Positions 18,634 to 28,418 of a stretch of 64,000 nt of DNA are shown here, in pieces. The notes beneath the pieces are model-generated. The model was given only the letters and a program-made list of their open reading frames with translations, searched no databases and was not told the DNA's origin. Position numbers and translations under genes: made by a program. How positions within the stretch are numbered: the stretch's first letter is position 1; each line of letters begins with the position of its first letter. Source of the stretch: Alcanivorax sp. (GTDB lineage Bacteria > Pseudomonadota > Gammaproteobacteria > Pseudomonadales > Alcanivoracaceae); contig CP051239.1 in assembly GCA_017794945.1 (NCBI GenBank), positions 2,594,692 through 2,658,691 of the forward strand, written 5' to 3'.

Positions 18634-20823
18634 ATGAAACGACGCAATGCCCCCCTGGCGCTCTGCGCCCTTGGCGGTGCCTCCGCCCTGTTGCTCGCCG
18701 AAACCCTGGCCGCCGACACCAACCGGTTGCCCTCCGTGGACATCATCGGCTCCAACGAGGACACCTTCAGCCTGTCCGGCTCGGCCCATGTGCTGTCCAA
18801 CGAGGATCTGGAGAAAAAGGAATACACCGACGTGCACCGCATGCTGCGCGATGTGCCCGGCGTCTATGTGCAGGAGGAAGAGGGCTACGGCCTGCGGCCC
18901 AATATCGGTATTCGCGGCACCGGCACCAACCGCAGTGACCGCATCACCGTGATGGAAGACGGCATTCCCATCGCCCCCGCGCCCTACGCGGCGCCGGCGG
19001 CCTATTATTTCCCCAGCGCCGGCCGCTTCCACGGCGTGGAGGTGCTGAAAGGCCCGGACACCCTGCGTTACGGGCCCTTCACCGTGGGCGGCGCGCTGAA
19101 CGTGCTGTCCACGCCGATTCCCACCGATGAGGCCGGCATGGTGCAGCTGGAGGCCGGCGAGGACCGCCATCAGCGCGGCCACGTTTGGTACGGCGCCAGC
19201 GAAGGCCAGTGGGGCTTCCTGCTGGAGACCCACCAGCAGCGCAGCGACGGCTTCAAGGACGTGGACCGTTCCAACCGGGACACCGGCTTCGACAAGCAGG
19301 ACTACGTGGCCAAGCTGCGCTGGACCAGCCCCGACACCGCCGATGTGAAGCAGGCCGTGGAGCTCAAGCTGTCGCACTCCAGCGAGGTCTCCAACCACAG
19401 CTACCTGGGCCTCACCGACCGCGATTTCAGTGATGACGCCAACCGCCGCTACGGGCTCAGCGCCTTTGACCAGATGGACAACGACCATGACGGCGTGGCC
19501 CTGCGGCATCACCTGGTGCTGGGCAGCGACACCAGCCTGGAAACCGCCCTCTACCGCAACAAGTTCCAGCGCAACTGGTTCAAGGTGGCCAGCGCCGGCG
19601 GCCAGAGCATCGGTGACCTGATCGAGGACGCCAACAACGGCGACGCCAACGCCCAGGCGATTCTCGACGGCGACCAGGACGTGGCCGACGTGCGTCTCAA
19701 GAACAACAACCGCGAGTACACCTCCGAAGGCATACAGACCGAGCTGTCCCACGGCTTTGAATGGGGCTCGGTGCGCCACGATCTGGTCGCCGGCGTGCGC
19801 TTCCATCAGGACGAGGTGGACCGCTACCAGCCCATCGAGGTGTTCGAGCAGCAGAACGGCAACCTGGTGCGCAGCGGCTACATCGAGCCCACCGGCGGCG
19901 ACAACCGCGTCGAGGAAGCGGACGCCTTCTCCGCCTGGATGGTGGATCACATCCGCCTCGATCAGCTGTTGCTGACCGCCTCGCTGCGCTACGAGGACGT
20001 GGACAGCGAAGCCAAGCGCTATGCCGACCCGGGCCGCAGCGTGGTCAGCCAGCGGGTCGACAATCAGGTCGACGAGCTGATGGCCGGCCTGGGCGCCACC
20101 TGGCTGCTGGACGACCACTGGGCGCTGCTGGCCGGCGTGCACCAGGGTTTCGCGCCCCCCGGCGCGTCTTCCGCCGAGGGCACCGATCCGGAGAAAAGCG
20201 TCAACTACGAGGCCGGCGTGCGCTACTGGAGCGGCCCGTTCAGCGCCGACGCCATCGCCTTCTTCAGTGACTACGAGAACACCGTCAACAACTGCTCGGT
20301 GGCGGCGCCGTGCCCCAACGGCGACACCATCGGCTCGCAGAGCTTCGGTGAATCCCAGGTGCAGGGGCTGGAGCTGGGCCTCAACAGCCGTCTGTGGCAG
20401 GGCAACGGCCTCACCGCGCCGGTGCGCCTGGCCTACACCTACACCGACGGTGAAATCACCGAGACCGCCGACGACCTGAGCGTGCAGGACGGCGACGTGC
20501 TGCCGTACCTGCCGGAAAACCAGCTCAGCCTGACCCTGGGCCTGGAGCGTCCCGCCCAGTGGGGCGCCTACCTGACCACCACCTATGTGGACGAGGTGTG
20601 CGTGGACAACACCTGCGACCGTTCCAACGGGCCTGCCTTCCGCAGCACCGACGACTATCTGGTGGTGGATCTGGCGGCGTCCTACTATCTGCGCAGCAAC
20701 GTGGAGGTCTACGCCAAGGTGGACAACCTGTTCGACGACCAGGAAATCGTCGCCCGTTCACCGGACGGCGCCCGTCCCAACAGCCCGCGTACCGCCTACA
20801 TGGGCGTGCGGGTGGGTTTCTGA
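18634..20823 (+). CDS. TonB-dependent outer-membrane receptor, FecA-like
   Basis: The 729-residue protein has a signal peptide (cleavage near residue 27, after TLAA), a plug domain with VDIIGSNEDTF, MLRDVPGVYVQEEEGYGLRP and EDGIPIAPAPYAAPAAYY, and a long beta-barrel ending in aromatic Phe. The plug block closely follows the pattern in the ferric dicitrate receptor FecA. It should take up an iron chelate using TonB energy. The N-terminus is short and lacks the extra signalling domain of regulatory FecA, and no fecIR genes are adjacent, so control is probably only by Fur through the box just upstream. The frame is open further 5', but the ATG at 18634 begins the signal peptide. Confidence 0.9.
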   Translation: MKRRNAPLALCALGGASALLLAETLAADTNRLPSVDIIGSNEDTFSLSGSAHVLSNEDLEKKEYTDVHRMLRDVPGVYVQEEEGYGLRPNIGIRGTGTNRSDRITVMEDGIPIAPAPYAAPAAYYFPSAGRFHGVEVLKGPDTLRYGPFTVGGALNVLSTPIPTDEAGMVQLEAGEDRHQRGHVWYGASEGQWGFLLETHQQRSDGFKDVDRSNRDTGFDKQDYVAKLRWTSPDTADVKQAVELKLSHSSEVSNHSYLGLTDRDFSDDANRRYGLSAFDQMDNDHDGVALRHHLVLGSDTSLETALYRNKFQRNWFKVASAGGQSIGDLIEDANNGDANAQAILDGDQDVADVRLKNNNREYTSEGIQTELSHGFEWGSVRHDLVAGVRFHQDEVDRYQPIEVFEQQNGNLVRSGYIEPTGGDNRVEEADAFSAWMVDHIRLDQLLLTASLRYEDVDSEAKRYADPGRSVVSQRVDNQVDELMAGLGATWLLDDHWALLAGVHQGFAPPGASSAEGTDPEKSVNYEAGVRYWSGPFSADAIAFFSDYENTVNNCSVAAPCPNGDTIGSQSFGESQVQGLELGLNSRLWQGNGLTAPVRLAYTYTDGEITETADDLSVQDGDVLPYLPENQLSLTLGLERPAQWGAYLTTTYVDEVCVDNTCDRSNGPAFRSTDDYLVVDLAASYYLRSNVEVYAKVDNLFDDQEIVARSPDGARPNSPRTAYMGVRVGF

Positions 20824-20907
20824 TGCGGCTGGCGCGCCGCACCGGTTGAAACCGGCCGGCGTTGCCCCCACTGTCTGCGGATACAGCAGAAAACCGGGCG
20901 TCGGTGT

Positions 20908-20913
20908 TATACT
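20908..20913 (+). promoter_or_regulatory. Probable -10 element of grxD
   Basis: TATACT lies 35 bases before the grxD start codon in TGTTATACTGGCG. The -35 at the right spacing is poor. Confidence 0.35.
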
Positions 20914-20947
20914 GGCGCCTTTCACTATCAGCAGGCAGGTGGTTTCT

Positions 20948-21277
20948 ATGGATGATGTGATTCAGGTCATCAAGGACCAGATCGCGAAAAATCCGGTGCT
21001 CGTCTACATCAAGGGCACACCTCAGTTTCCCCAATGTGGCTTCTCCGCCCAGGTGGTGGAAGCCATGACCAGCGTCGGCAAACCCTTTGCCTACGTGAAC
21101 ATTCTGGAAGCGCCGGAAATCCGGCAGAGCCTGAAGGAATATGCCAACTGGCCCACTTACCCGCAGCTGTGGGTGAGCGGTGAGCTGGTCGGCGGGTGCG
21201 ACATCATCATGGAAATGTACCGCTCCGGTCAGCTCAAGGAGCTGGTGGAAAGCGCCGCCGTGGAAGGCGACGCCTGA
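20948..21277 (+). CDS. grxD: Monothiol glutaredoxin (Grx4 type)
   Basis: The 109-residue protein carries the CGFS active site (Cys30) after KGTPQFPQ and the glutathione-contact WPTYPQLWV and GGCDI. Members of this family bind a [2Fe-2S] cluster with glutathione and deliver it to apo-proteins. The ATG has AGGTGG upstream. It stands between the iron receptor and the peroxiredoxin, a neighbourhood that fits iron and redox balance, although each gene seems to have its own promoter. Confidence 0.95.
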   Translation: MDDVIQVIKDQIAKNPVLVYIKGTPQFPQCGFSAQVVEAMTSVGKPFAYVNILEAPEIRQSLKEYANWPTYPQLWVSGELVGGCDIIMEMYRSGQLKELVESAAVEGDA

Positions 21278-21289
21278 ACCGACGCCGAC

Positions 21290-21324
21290 GGCCCATTGGT
21301 TTTGCCAATCATTGCCAATGGGCC
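21290..21324 (+). terminator. Hairpin downstream of grxD
   Basis: Perfect 10-base arms GGCCCATTGG / CCAATGGGCC around a 15-base loop, 12 bases past the grxD stop. There is no clear U-tract. Confidence 0.45.
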
Positions 21325-21441
21325 GGCCTGTTGAATCCTGGCACGGGATTCCCATGATAGGCGTGCAAAGGTGGCGTCAAGACGCCGCCGCCGGATGTGC
21401 GAAGATGTCTTCAACATTGATTCAACGCAGAGAGGAAAAAC

Positions 21442-22044
21442 ATGGGCGTACTGGTAGGTAAACCCGCACCTGATTTTACGGTTCCCGCCGTCCTGGGTGA
21501 CGGCAGCATTGTGGATGAATTCACCCTTTCCGAGGCCATCAAGGGCAAATACGGCCTGGTGTTCTTCTATCCGCTGGACTTCACCTTTGTGTGCCCGTCC
21601 GAACTGATCGCCCTGGATCACCGCATGGACGCATTCAAAGAGCGCGGCGTGGAAGTGATCAGCGTGTCCATCGACAGCCACTTCACCCACAACGCCTGGC
21701 GCAACACCGCCATCAACGACGGCGGTATCGGTCCGGTGAAATACACCATGGCTGCGGACATGAACCACCAGATCTCCCAGGCCTACGATGTCGAATCCGA
21801 AGGCGGCATGGCGTTCCGCGGTGCCTTCCTGATCGACAACAAAGGCGTGGTACGCAGCCAGCTGATCAACGACCTGCCCCTGGGTCGTAACATCGACGAG
21901 CTGGTACGTCTGGTTGACGCCCTGCAGTTCCACGAGGAGCATGGTGAAGTGTGCCCCGCGGGCTGGCAGAAAGGCGACCAGGGCATGCAGGACAACCCGG
22001 CCGGCGTTGCTTCCTACCTGTCCAAAAACGCAGAGAAGCTGTAA
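21442..22044 (+). CDS. Typical 2-Cys peroxiredoxin (AhpC/Prx1 subfamily)
   Basis: The 200-residue enzyme reduces hydrogen peroxide and organic hydroperoxides. The peroxidatic Cys51 is in FVCPSE and the resolving Cys171 in GEVCPAGW. Arg127 in MAFRGAFL is the expected active-site arginine. The sequence follows the Prx1-like C-terminal layout seen in gammaproteobacterial peroxiredoxins that pair with thioredoxin, rather than with an adjacent AhpF, and indeed no ahpF is next to it. It has a strong ribosome site (AGAGAGGAAAAAC) and a textbook terminator after it, consistent with high expression as a single-gene unit. Confidence 0.93.
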   Translation: MGVLVGKPAPDFTVPAVLGDGSIVDEFTLSEAIKGKYGLVFFYPLDFTFVCPSELIALDHRMDAFKERGVEVISVSIDSHFTHNAWRNTAINDGGIGPVKYTMAADMNHQISQAYDVESEGGMAFRGAFLIDNKGVVRSQLINDLPLGRNIDELVRLVDALQFHEEHGEVCPAGWQKGDQGMQDNPAGVASYLSKNAEKL

Positions 22045-22062
22045 CTTTCAGCTCTCAGCAAC

Positions 22063-22095
22063 AAAAAAAGGGCGCCTTCTCGGCGCCCTTTTTTT
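22063..22095 (+). terminator. Rho-independent terminator of the peroxiredoxin gene
   Basis: Stem GGGCGCC / GGCGCCC with a 5-base loop is flanked by seven As before and seven Ts after, 18 bases past the stop. The A-tract makes it bidirectional in form. Confidence 0.9.
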
Positions 22096-22191
22096 GTGAG
22101 GTCTTGTAGGAGCTTGCCTTGCAAGCGAAAGGCCGGCTTCAGCCGGCCGGCGGGATTTCAGAGAGGCTGTTTGTGCTGCTGTTAGAAAGGT

Positions 22192-22264
22192 CTCTGGGAT
22201 CCTGCCGGGAGCTTCCGCTCCCTTTCGCGGGCTGGGCCCGCTCCCACAAGGCCCGATCCCACAA
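22192..22264. repeat. REP-like repeat
   Basis: Carries the family pattern ATCCTGCCGGGAGCT, CCCTTTCGCGGGCTGG and GCCCGCTCCCACA, plus a second partial end CCCGATCCCACAAG. It lies between the convergent peroxiredoxin and rnt genes. Two small unrelated hairpins (AGCTTGC/GCAAGC and GCCGGC/GCCGGC) precede it from 22112. Confidence 0.7.
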
Positions 22265-22268
22265 GCGT

Positions 22269-22937
22269 TCAGTCGAGTTCGCGGGCCAGGGTAGGGGGCA
22301 TCTCGCCGGCCGGCGGCGGCGGCCAGCCGCCCAGGTCGCGGAAGCGGTTGACCATGGAGCAGAACAGCTCGGCGGTGCGGGTGGCGTCGTACAGCGCGGA
22401 GTGGGCGTCGCGCTGATTGAACGGGATGCCCGCCGCTTCGCAGGCTTTGGCCAGCACCGTCTGCCCGTACACCAGGCCGGCCAGGGTGGCGGTATCGAAG
22501 CTGGAAAACGGGTGGAACGGATTGCGTTTGATGTCGGCGCGTTCGCTGGCGGCGTTGAGAAAGCCCTGGTCGAAGAAGCTGTTGTGCCCGACCAGCACCG
22601 CCCGGTTGCAGCCATGGGCCTTGACCGCCTTGCGCACCGGCTCGAACACGCCCTTGAGAGCGGTCAGTTCGCCCACCGCGCCGCGCAGCGGGTTGTTCGG
22701 GTCGATGCCGGTGAAGTCCAGTGCCGCCTGCTCGATATTGGCGCCGGGAAAGGGGTCGACGTGGAAGTGCACGCGGGTGGACGGGCGCAGGTGGCCCCGG
22801 GCGTCCATATCCAGCAGGACCGCGGCGATTTCCAGCAGGGCGTCGTTGCGGGCGTCGAAGCCCCCGGTTTCAACGTCCACCACCACCGGCAGGAAGCCGC
22901 GGAAGCGCAGGGCCAGGGACGGGTGTTGATTAGTCAT
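22269..22937 (-). CDS. rnt: Ribonuclease T
   Basis: The 222-residue DEDDh exonuclease trims the 3' ends of tRNA, 5S and 23S rRNA. The motifs are [10 protein letters not shown] (Asp21, Glu23), [10 protein letters not shown], and the His/Asp pair in [16 protein letters not shown]. It also has the RNase-T-typical start [16 protein letters not shown]. The gene is divergent from argG with about 120 bases between the two starts. Confidence 0.95.
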   Translation of the reverse strand: MTNQHPSLALRFRGFLPVVVDVETGGFDARNDALLEIAAVLLDMDARGHLRPSTRVHFHVDPFPGANIEQAALDFTGIDPNNPLRGAVGELTALKGVFEPVRKAVKAHGCNRAVLVGHNSFFDQGFLNAASERADIKRNPFHPFSSFDTATLAGLVYGQTVLAKACEAAGIPFNQRDAHSALYDATRTAELFCSMVNRFRDLGGWPPPPAGEMPPTLARELD

Positions 22938-22990
22938 GCTCTCTCCAGTCAGCGGTCGACATGCTACCCGATAACCGCACCTTGGGACAG

Positions 22991-23020
22991 GTGACGGCGG
23001 CGGACGGGCGCGGGTACAAT
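22991..23020 (+). promoter_or_regulatory. Probable argG promoter
   Basis: GTGACG and TACAAT with an 18-base spacer, 36 bases before the argG start codon. Confidence 0.45.
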
Positions 23021-23056
23021 ACGCGCCTTTCTAATCGCGAGTTCTTGGAGTGACGC

Positions 23057-24280
<1,224 letters not shown>

Positions 24281-24292
24281 TCACCGCCGGGT

Positions 24293-24316
24293 AGCGGGCC
24301 CCGGCCGGGGCCCGCT
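24293..24316 (+). terminator. Palindromic hairpin after argG
   Basis: A perfect 24-base palindrome (half site AGCGGGCCCCGG) 12 bases past the argG stop. It is very GC-rich but lacks a U-tract. Confidence 0.5.
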
Positions 24317-24406
24317 GTTACACATCGTCAATGGAAACCGTCCCTTTCTTGTACGAAGGTACCGATTAAGACATTCCTTCGAATCACAACAACAGAAAGG
24401 TGGACC

Positions 24407-25678
24407 ATGGCGACGCTCCCTGTTCCTTCGTTTTCAGCCGCACGGGCCGGGCTTTGCCTGGCGTTGATGCTGGTGGCCGCGCCGGTGGCGGCCGGCTGGC
24501 CGTTCAATCTGTTCTCGCCGCCCGAGTTCTCCGACCAGACCCGCGACGTGATCTTCGTCGGCAATAACTGGGAAGGCACCATCAACGTGATCGACGCGGA
24601 GACCTATGAGCCGCTCGGCACCATCAACGGGATCCCCGATAAAGAGCAGCGCATCACCGAGATCTATCTGAATCCGGTGCGCCTGTTGTTCTTCCAGGGC
24701 GTGCGCTTGCTGATCGGTGAAGGCAACCACCAGTACGTGGACGACATGTACAGTTCCAACGACGGCCGCTTGCTGATCGTATCGCGACCCAGCTTCGCCG
24801 ACGTGGTGGCGCTGGACGTGATCACCGGCGAGGTGGTGTGGCGCTTCCAGGTGGACGGCTACCGCTCCGACCATATGGCGATCTCCCCGGACGGTAAGCA
24901 TGTGGCGGTGTCCGCCTCCACCGGCGGCGTGGTGCACGTGCTGGACGTGGCCACGGGCGAAGAGGTGGGCCGTTTCCCGTCCGGGGATTCGCCGCATGAA
25001 AACATCTACTCCGAGGACGGCGAGCGCATCTTCCACGCCGCCATCGGGCAGGTGTTCACGCCGCTGGACCGGGGCCGGGTGGTCAAGCGCCTCACCAAGG
25101 GCGAGCGTCTGTTCCAGATCGTCGACGCGGAGACCTTCGAGATCATCAAGCGCTTCGACCTGCGTGAAAAGCTGGACGAGGCGGGTTACACCGACCTGAG
25201 CCCGGCGATCCGGCCGATGGCGCACACCGACGACGAGCGCTATTTCTACTTCCAGGTGTCGTTCTTCCACGGCTTCCTGGAGTACGACATGCAGGAAGAC
25301 CGCATTACCCGTCTGGCGCACCTGCCCAACCTGGTGCCCAACCTGCCCCGCGAGAAATACGTGAACGATTCCGCCCACCACGGCATCGCGCTGAGCGGCG
25401 ACCAGAGCACCCTGTGCGTGGCCGGCACCATGAGCGACTATGTGGCGATCGTCTCCCGGGAGACCTTCGAATACACCATCTTCACCGGCATCGGCGAGAA
25501 GCCCTACTGGGTGACCACCAGTGGCGACGGCGAACACTGCTATATCTCCTGGAGCGGCACCGACCAGATGTCCGTGTTCTCCTACGAGAGCGGCCAGGAA
25601 GTGGCCCGGCTGGACGTGGGCGATCATCCGCAACGGGTCCGCGAGGGCCGCATACTGGAGAACTGGCTGACGCCCTGA
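24407..25678 (+). CDS. Secreted YncE-like beta-propeller protein
   Basis: The 423-residue protein starts with a signal peptide (hydrophobic stretch 14-29, cleavage near AAG). It then shows repeating blades of the type DVIFVGNNWEGTINVIDAETYE, LIVSRPSFADVVALDVITGEVVW, VAVSASTGGVVHVLDVATGEEV and DYVAIVSRETFEYTIFTG, as in seven-bladed YVTN/YncE propellers. These bind ligands or DNA in the periplasm or serve as quinoprotein-like scaffolds. No heme motif or PQQ-site residues are evident. The ATG has AAAGGTGG upstream. Function is unknown. It stands alone between argG and the rim operon. Confidence 0.75.
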   Translation: MATLPVPSFSAARAGLCLALMLVAAPVAAGWPFNLFSPPEFSDQTRDVIFVGNNWEGTINVIDAETYEPLGTINGIPDKEQRITEIYLNPVRLLFFQGVRLLIGEGNHQYVDDMYSSNDGRLLIVSRPSFADVVALDVITGEVVWRFQVDGYRSDHMAISPDGKHVAVSASTGGVVHVLDVATGEEVGRFPSGDSPHENIYSEDGERIFHAAIGQVFTPLDRGRVVKRLTKGERLFQIVDAETFEIIKRFDLREKLDEAGYTDLSPAIRPMAHTDDERYFYFQVSFFHGFLEYDMQEDRITRLAHLPNLVPNLPREKYVNDSAHHGIALSGDQSTLCVAGTMSDYVAIVSRETFEYTIFTGIGEKPYWVTTSGDGEHCYISWSGTDQMSVFSYESGQEVARLDVGDHPQRVREGRILENWLTP

Positions 25679-25683
25679 AGCAC

Positions 25684-25704
25684 CCGGCGGGCGCGGCCCG
25701 CCGG
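25684..25704 (+). terminator. Hairpin after the propeller gene
   Basis: Arms CCGGCGGGC / GCCCGCCGG with a 3-base loop, 5 bases past the stop. No U-tract. Confidence 0.4.
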
Positions 25705-25725
25705 TAAAATTTACGCTATTGTCTG

Positions 25726-25792
25726 GCCCCGCCGGGCGTCCCTGTGTACTCTGCCGAAAAGTCGGCGTGCCGGGGGCGCGGCGGGGCTTTTT
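25726..25792 (+). ncRNA. Structured intergenic RNA or compound terminator before rimB
   Basis: An outer stem GCCCCGCC / GGCGGGGC encloses a hairpin GCCGA-AAAG-TCGGC and ends in five Ts (25788-25792). The unit is about 67 bases, ends 35 bases before rimB, and is separated from the terminator of the gene before. It could be a leader terminator that controls the rim operon or a small RNA with its own terminator. It does not match a riboswitch class that I know. Confidence 0.4.
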
Positions 25793-25827
25793 ATTATCCA
25801 AAGGCTTCCTGGCTATAGAGCAAGCGC

Positions 25828-26262
25828 ATGAATAAGACCACCGTGGGCTGGCGGGAATGGGCCAGCCTGCCCGATCTGGGAATCAAGGCGATCAAGATGA
25901 AGGTGGATACCGGCGCGCGCACCTCCGCGCTGCACGCCTTCAAAGTGACCAGTTTCCAGCGTGACGGGCGCGAGTGGATCCGGTTCTGCATTCATCCGTT
26001 TCAGGATTCCGACCAGTCCCGGGAATGCGAAGCGCCCCTGCTGGACCGTCGTGTGGTGACGGATTCCGGCGGTCACCGGGAAGAACGTCCGGTGATCAAG
26101 ACACTGCTCGCCGTGGGCGGGCGCCGCTGGCCGGTGGAGATGACCCTCACCGACCGTGACACCATGAAATTTCGCATGTTGCTCGGGCGTACCGCCATGG
26201 ATCAGTTGGTGGTGCATCCCCAGGCTTCATTTTTACTCGGTGGCAACGAGCATCAACCATGA
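25828..26262 (+). CDS. rimB: RimB-type retropepsin-like zinc/ATP-dependent protease
   Basis: The 144-residue protein belongs to the family annotated as putative ATP-dependent zinc protease (DUF785), with the retropepsin-like triad motif [11 protein letters not shown] (Asp27-Thr28-Gly29) and a second hydrophobic block [12 protein letters not shown]. In Pseudomonas the homologous RimB works with RimK by cleaving or tuning glutamate tails added to ribosomal protein S6. It overlaps rimK by four bases (ATGA), so the two are co-translated. The link to S6 is family knowledge, not shown here. Confidence 0.85.
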   Translation: MNKTTVGWREWASLPDLGIKAIKMKVDTGARTSALHAFKVTSFQRDGREWIRFCIHPFQDSDQSRECEAPLLDRRVVTDSGGHREERPVIKTLLAVGGRRWPVEMTLTDRDTMKFRMLLGRTAMDQLVVHPQASFLLGGNEHQP

Positions 26263-27167
26263 AGATAGCGATTCTGTCCCGGAACAAGCACCTCTATTCC
26301 ACGCGCCGTCTGGTTCAGGCGGGCGAGGACGCCGGTCACGAGATGCACGTGATCGACACCCTGCGCTGCTATATGAGCATGGTCTCCCATAAGCCGGAGA
26401 TTCACTTCAAGGGTCAGGTGCTGGAAGGCTTCGATGCGGTGATCCCGCGAATCGGTGCGTCCGTGACCCAGTACGGCACCGCGGTGCTGCGCCAGTTTGA
26501 AATGATGGGCGTGTTTCCGGTCAATGAATCGGTGGCGATTTCCCGTTCCCGGGACAAGCTGCGCTCCCTGCAGTTATTGTCTCGCAAGGGCGTGGGCCTG
26601 CCGGTGACCGGCTTCGCCCACTCCCCGGACGATATTCCCGACCTGATCAACATGGTCGGTGGCGCGCCGCTGGTGATCAAAATGCTGGAGGGCACCCAGG
26701 GCATCGGCGTGGTGCTGGCGGAAACCCGCAAAGCGGCGGAATCGGTGATCGAGGCCTTCATGGGCCTGAACGTCTCGGTGATGGTGCAGGAATACATCAA
26801 GGAAGCCGGCGGCGCCGACATCCGCTGTTTCGTGGTGGGCGGCAAGGTGATCGCCGCCATGAAGCGTCAGGCGCTGCCCGGCGAGTTCCGCTCCAACCTG
26901 CACCGCGGCGGCACCGCCAGCCTGATCCGCATCACCCCGGAAGAACGCGCCACCGCGGTGCGCGCGGCGCGCATCATGGGCCTGAACGTGGCCGGCGTGG
27001 ATATTCTGCGCTCCCACCACGGCGCGCTGGTGATGGAAGTGAATTCCTCACCGGGTCTGGAAGGCATTGAAGCGGCCACCAATAAAGACGTGGCCGGCAT
27101 GGTGGTGAAGTTCATTGAGAGCAATGCGCGGCCGCATCGTACCCAGACCAAAGGCGCTAAAGGGTAG
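26259..27167 (+). CDS. rimK: RimK: ribosomal protein S6 glutamate ligase
   Basis: The 302-residue ATP-grasp ligase adds glutamate to the C-terminus of ribosomal protein S6 and can also make poly-glutamate. It opens [19 protein letters not shown] and has [22 protein letters not shown], the ATP-grasp loop [15 protein letters not shown], and the metal site [31 protein letters not shown]. It is the middle gene of rimB-rimK-aspartoacylase-like. Its TAG stop overlaps the first heptad of repeat copy 2, which lies between it and the third gene. Confidence 0.95.
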   Translation: MKIAILSRNKHLYSTRRLVQAGEDAGHEMHVIDTLRCYMSMVSHKPEIHFKGQVLEGFDAVIPRIGASVTQYGTAVLRQFEMMGVFPVNESVAISRSRDKLRSLQLLSRKGVGLPVTGFAHSPDDIPDLINMVGGAPLVIKMLEGTQGIGVVLAETRKAAESVIEAFMGLNVSVMVQEYIKEAGGADIRCFVVGGKVIAAMKRQALPGEFRSNLHRGGTASLIRITPEERATAVRAARIMGLNVAGVDILRSHHGALVMEVNSSPGLEGIEAATNKDVAGMVVKFIESNARPHRTQTKGAKG

Positions 27168-27193
27168 TTAAGAGTTAAGAGTTAACAGCGAAA
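27166..27193 (+). repeat. AGTKAAY heptad element, copy 2 (single arm)
   Basis: AGTTAAG, AGTTAAG, AGTTAAC, AGCGAAA in phase, beginning in the last two bases of the rimK stop codon. There is no opposite arm before the next gene, so this is a half element. Confidence 0.8.
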
Positions 27194-27229
27194 GATAAAA
27201 CCGGTTGTCGTATCGGCTTTGGGTGAGTG

Positions 27230-28303
27230 ATGACGAGCAGCAAAGGTAAGAGCGGGCAGGAAGAGAAGGCGGCGCCGTTTGAGTTGAACGGGACGCGGGT
27301 GATGCCGGGGACCCGGGCCAAGGTGGAACTGCCGCTGGCGCAGTTGTACACGCAGACGCCGTTGAACGTGCCGATTCATGTTATCCATGGGCGGCGGCCG
27401 GGGCCGGTGTTGCTGGTGAGCGCGGCGATACACGGTGATGAGTTGAACGGTGTGGAAATTATTCGCCGGTTGCTGCGCCATTCGTCGCTCAACCGTCTTA
27501 ACGGCACGCTGCTGGCGGTGCCGGTGGTCAATGTGTTCGGCTTTATTCACAAGACCCGGTATCTGCCCGACCGTCGTGACCTCAACCGCTCGTTTCCCGG
27601 CTCGGAAACCGGCAGCCTGGGCGCGCGCATGGCCTGGCAGTTCAAGACCCAGGTACTGGACCGCGCCACCCACGCGGTGGACCTGCACACCGGCGCCATC
27701 CATCGCGCCAACCTGCCGCAGATCCGCGCCGACCTGTCCAACGACGACACCGCCGCCATGGCCGCCGCGTTCGGCGTGCCGGTGGTGATCAACTCGGTGC
27801 TCGGCGAGGGCACCCTGCGGGAAGTGGCCGAGGCCCAGGGCATTCCGGTGATCACCTACGAAGCCGGCGAAGCGCTGCGCTTCGACGAAAGCTCGATTCG
27901 CGCCGGCGTTAAAGGGGTACTCAACATCATGCACCACCTGCGCATGACCGGCCCGCGCCGCACCCGCGCGCCCATGGAACCGCACATCGCCCGCTCCTCA
28001 AGCTGGGTACGGGCCGAGCGCGACGGCGTCTTCCTGCCGCTGGTGGCGCTCGGCGCCTGGTTGCGCAAAGGCCAGTTGATCGGCCGTATCTCCAGCCCGT
28101 TCGGCGGCGACGACGTGACCATCGAATCGCCCTGCGCGGGCATTCTGGTGGGCCGCAACAACCTGCCGCTGGTCAACGAGGGTGAGGCCCTGTACCACAT
28201 TGCCCGCTTCGAGGAAGTGCGCGAAGTGGCGCAGAATCTGGAAGTCTTCACCTCGGATATCGAACGCGGGCCGGGGCTCGCCGGTGAGCCGCCGATCGCG
28301 TAG
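27230..28303 (+). CDS. Succinylglutamate desuccinylase / aspartoacylase-family protein
   Basis: A 357-residue zinc carboxypeptidase-fold (M14) protein of the AstE/AspA group. The metal ligands fit His68 and Glu71 (AAIHGDE) and His153 (VDLHTG), and the family block DRRDLNRSFPG is present (115-125). The C-terminal third forms a beta-rich lipoyl-like domain (GDDVTIESPCAGILVGRNNLPLVNEGEALYHIA), typical for this subfamily. Such genes are often next to rimK. The substrate could be a glutamate-containing amide, which would fit undoing RimK products, but this is inference. ATG at 27230 is preceded by a possible GTG codon start. Confidence 0.85.
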   Translation: MTSSKGKSGQEEKAAPFELNGTRVMPGTRAKVELPLAQLYTQTPLNVPIHVIHGRRPGPVLLVSAAIHGDELNGVEIIRRLLRHSSLNRLNGTLLAVPVVNVFGFIHKTRYLPDRRDLNRSFPGSETGSLGARMAWQFKTQVLDRATHAVDLHTGAIHRANLPQIRADLSNDDTAAMAAAFGVPVVINSVLGEGTLREVAEAQGIPVITYEAGEALRFDESSIRAGVKGVLNIMHHLRMTGPRRTRAPMEPHIARSSSWVRAERDGVFLPLVALGAWLRKGQLIGRISSPFGGDDVTIESPCAGILVGRNNLPLVNEGEALYHIARFEEVREVAQNLEVFTSDIERGPGLAGEPPIA

Positions 28304-28313
28304 AGCGCGAGGC

Positions 28314-28395
28314 CGGGTCAGCGAAGCCTGACCCGACGGCAGGCTTGCTGCGTTCTTGACGGGTCTCTTGTCGGGTTACGCGTTGCTAACCCGAC
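28314..28395. repeat. Paired intergenic hairpins
   Basis: Two hairpins sit back to back: CGGGTCAG/CTGACCCG (28314-28335) and GTCGGGTTA/TAACCCGAC (28370-28395). Both belong to the GTCGGGTYA..TRACCCGAC intergenic motif common in many proteobacteria. Confidence 0.55.
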
Positions 28396-28418
28396 CTACG
28401 GTGTTTTTGGGAGTATCG

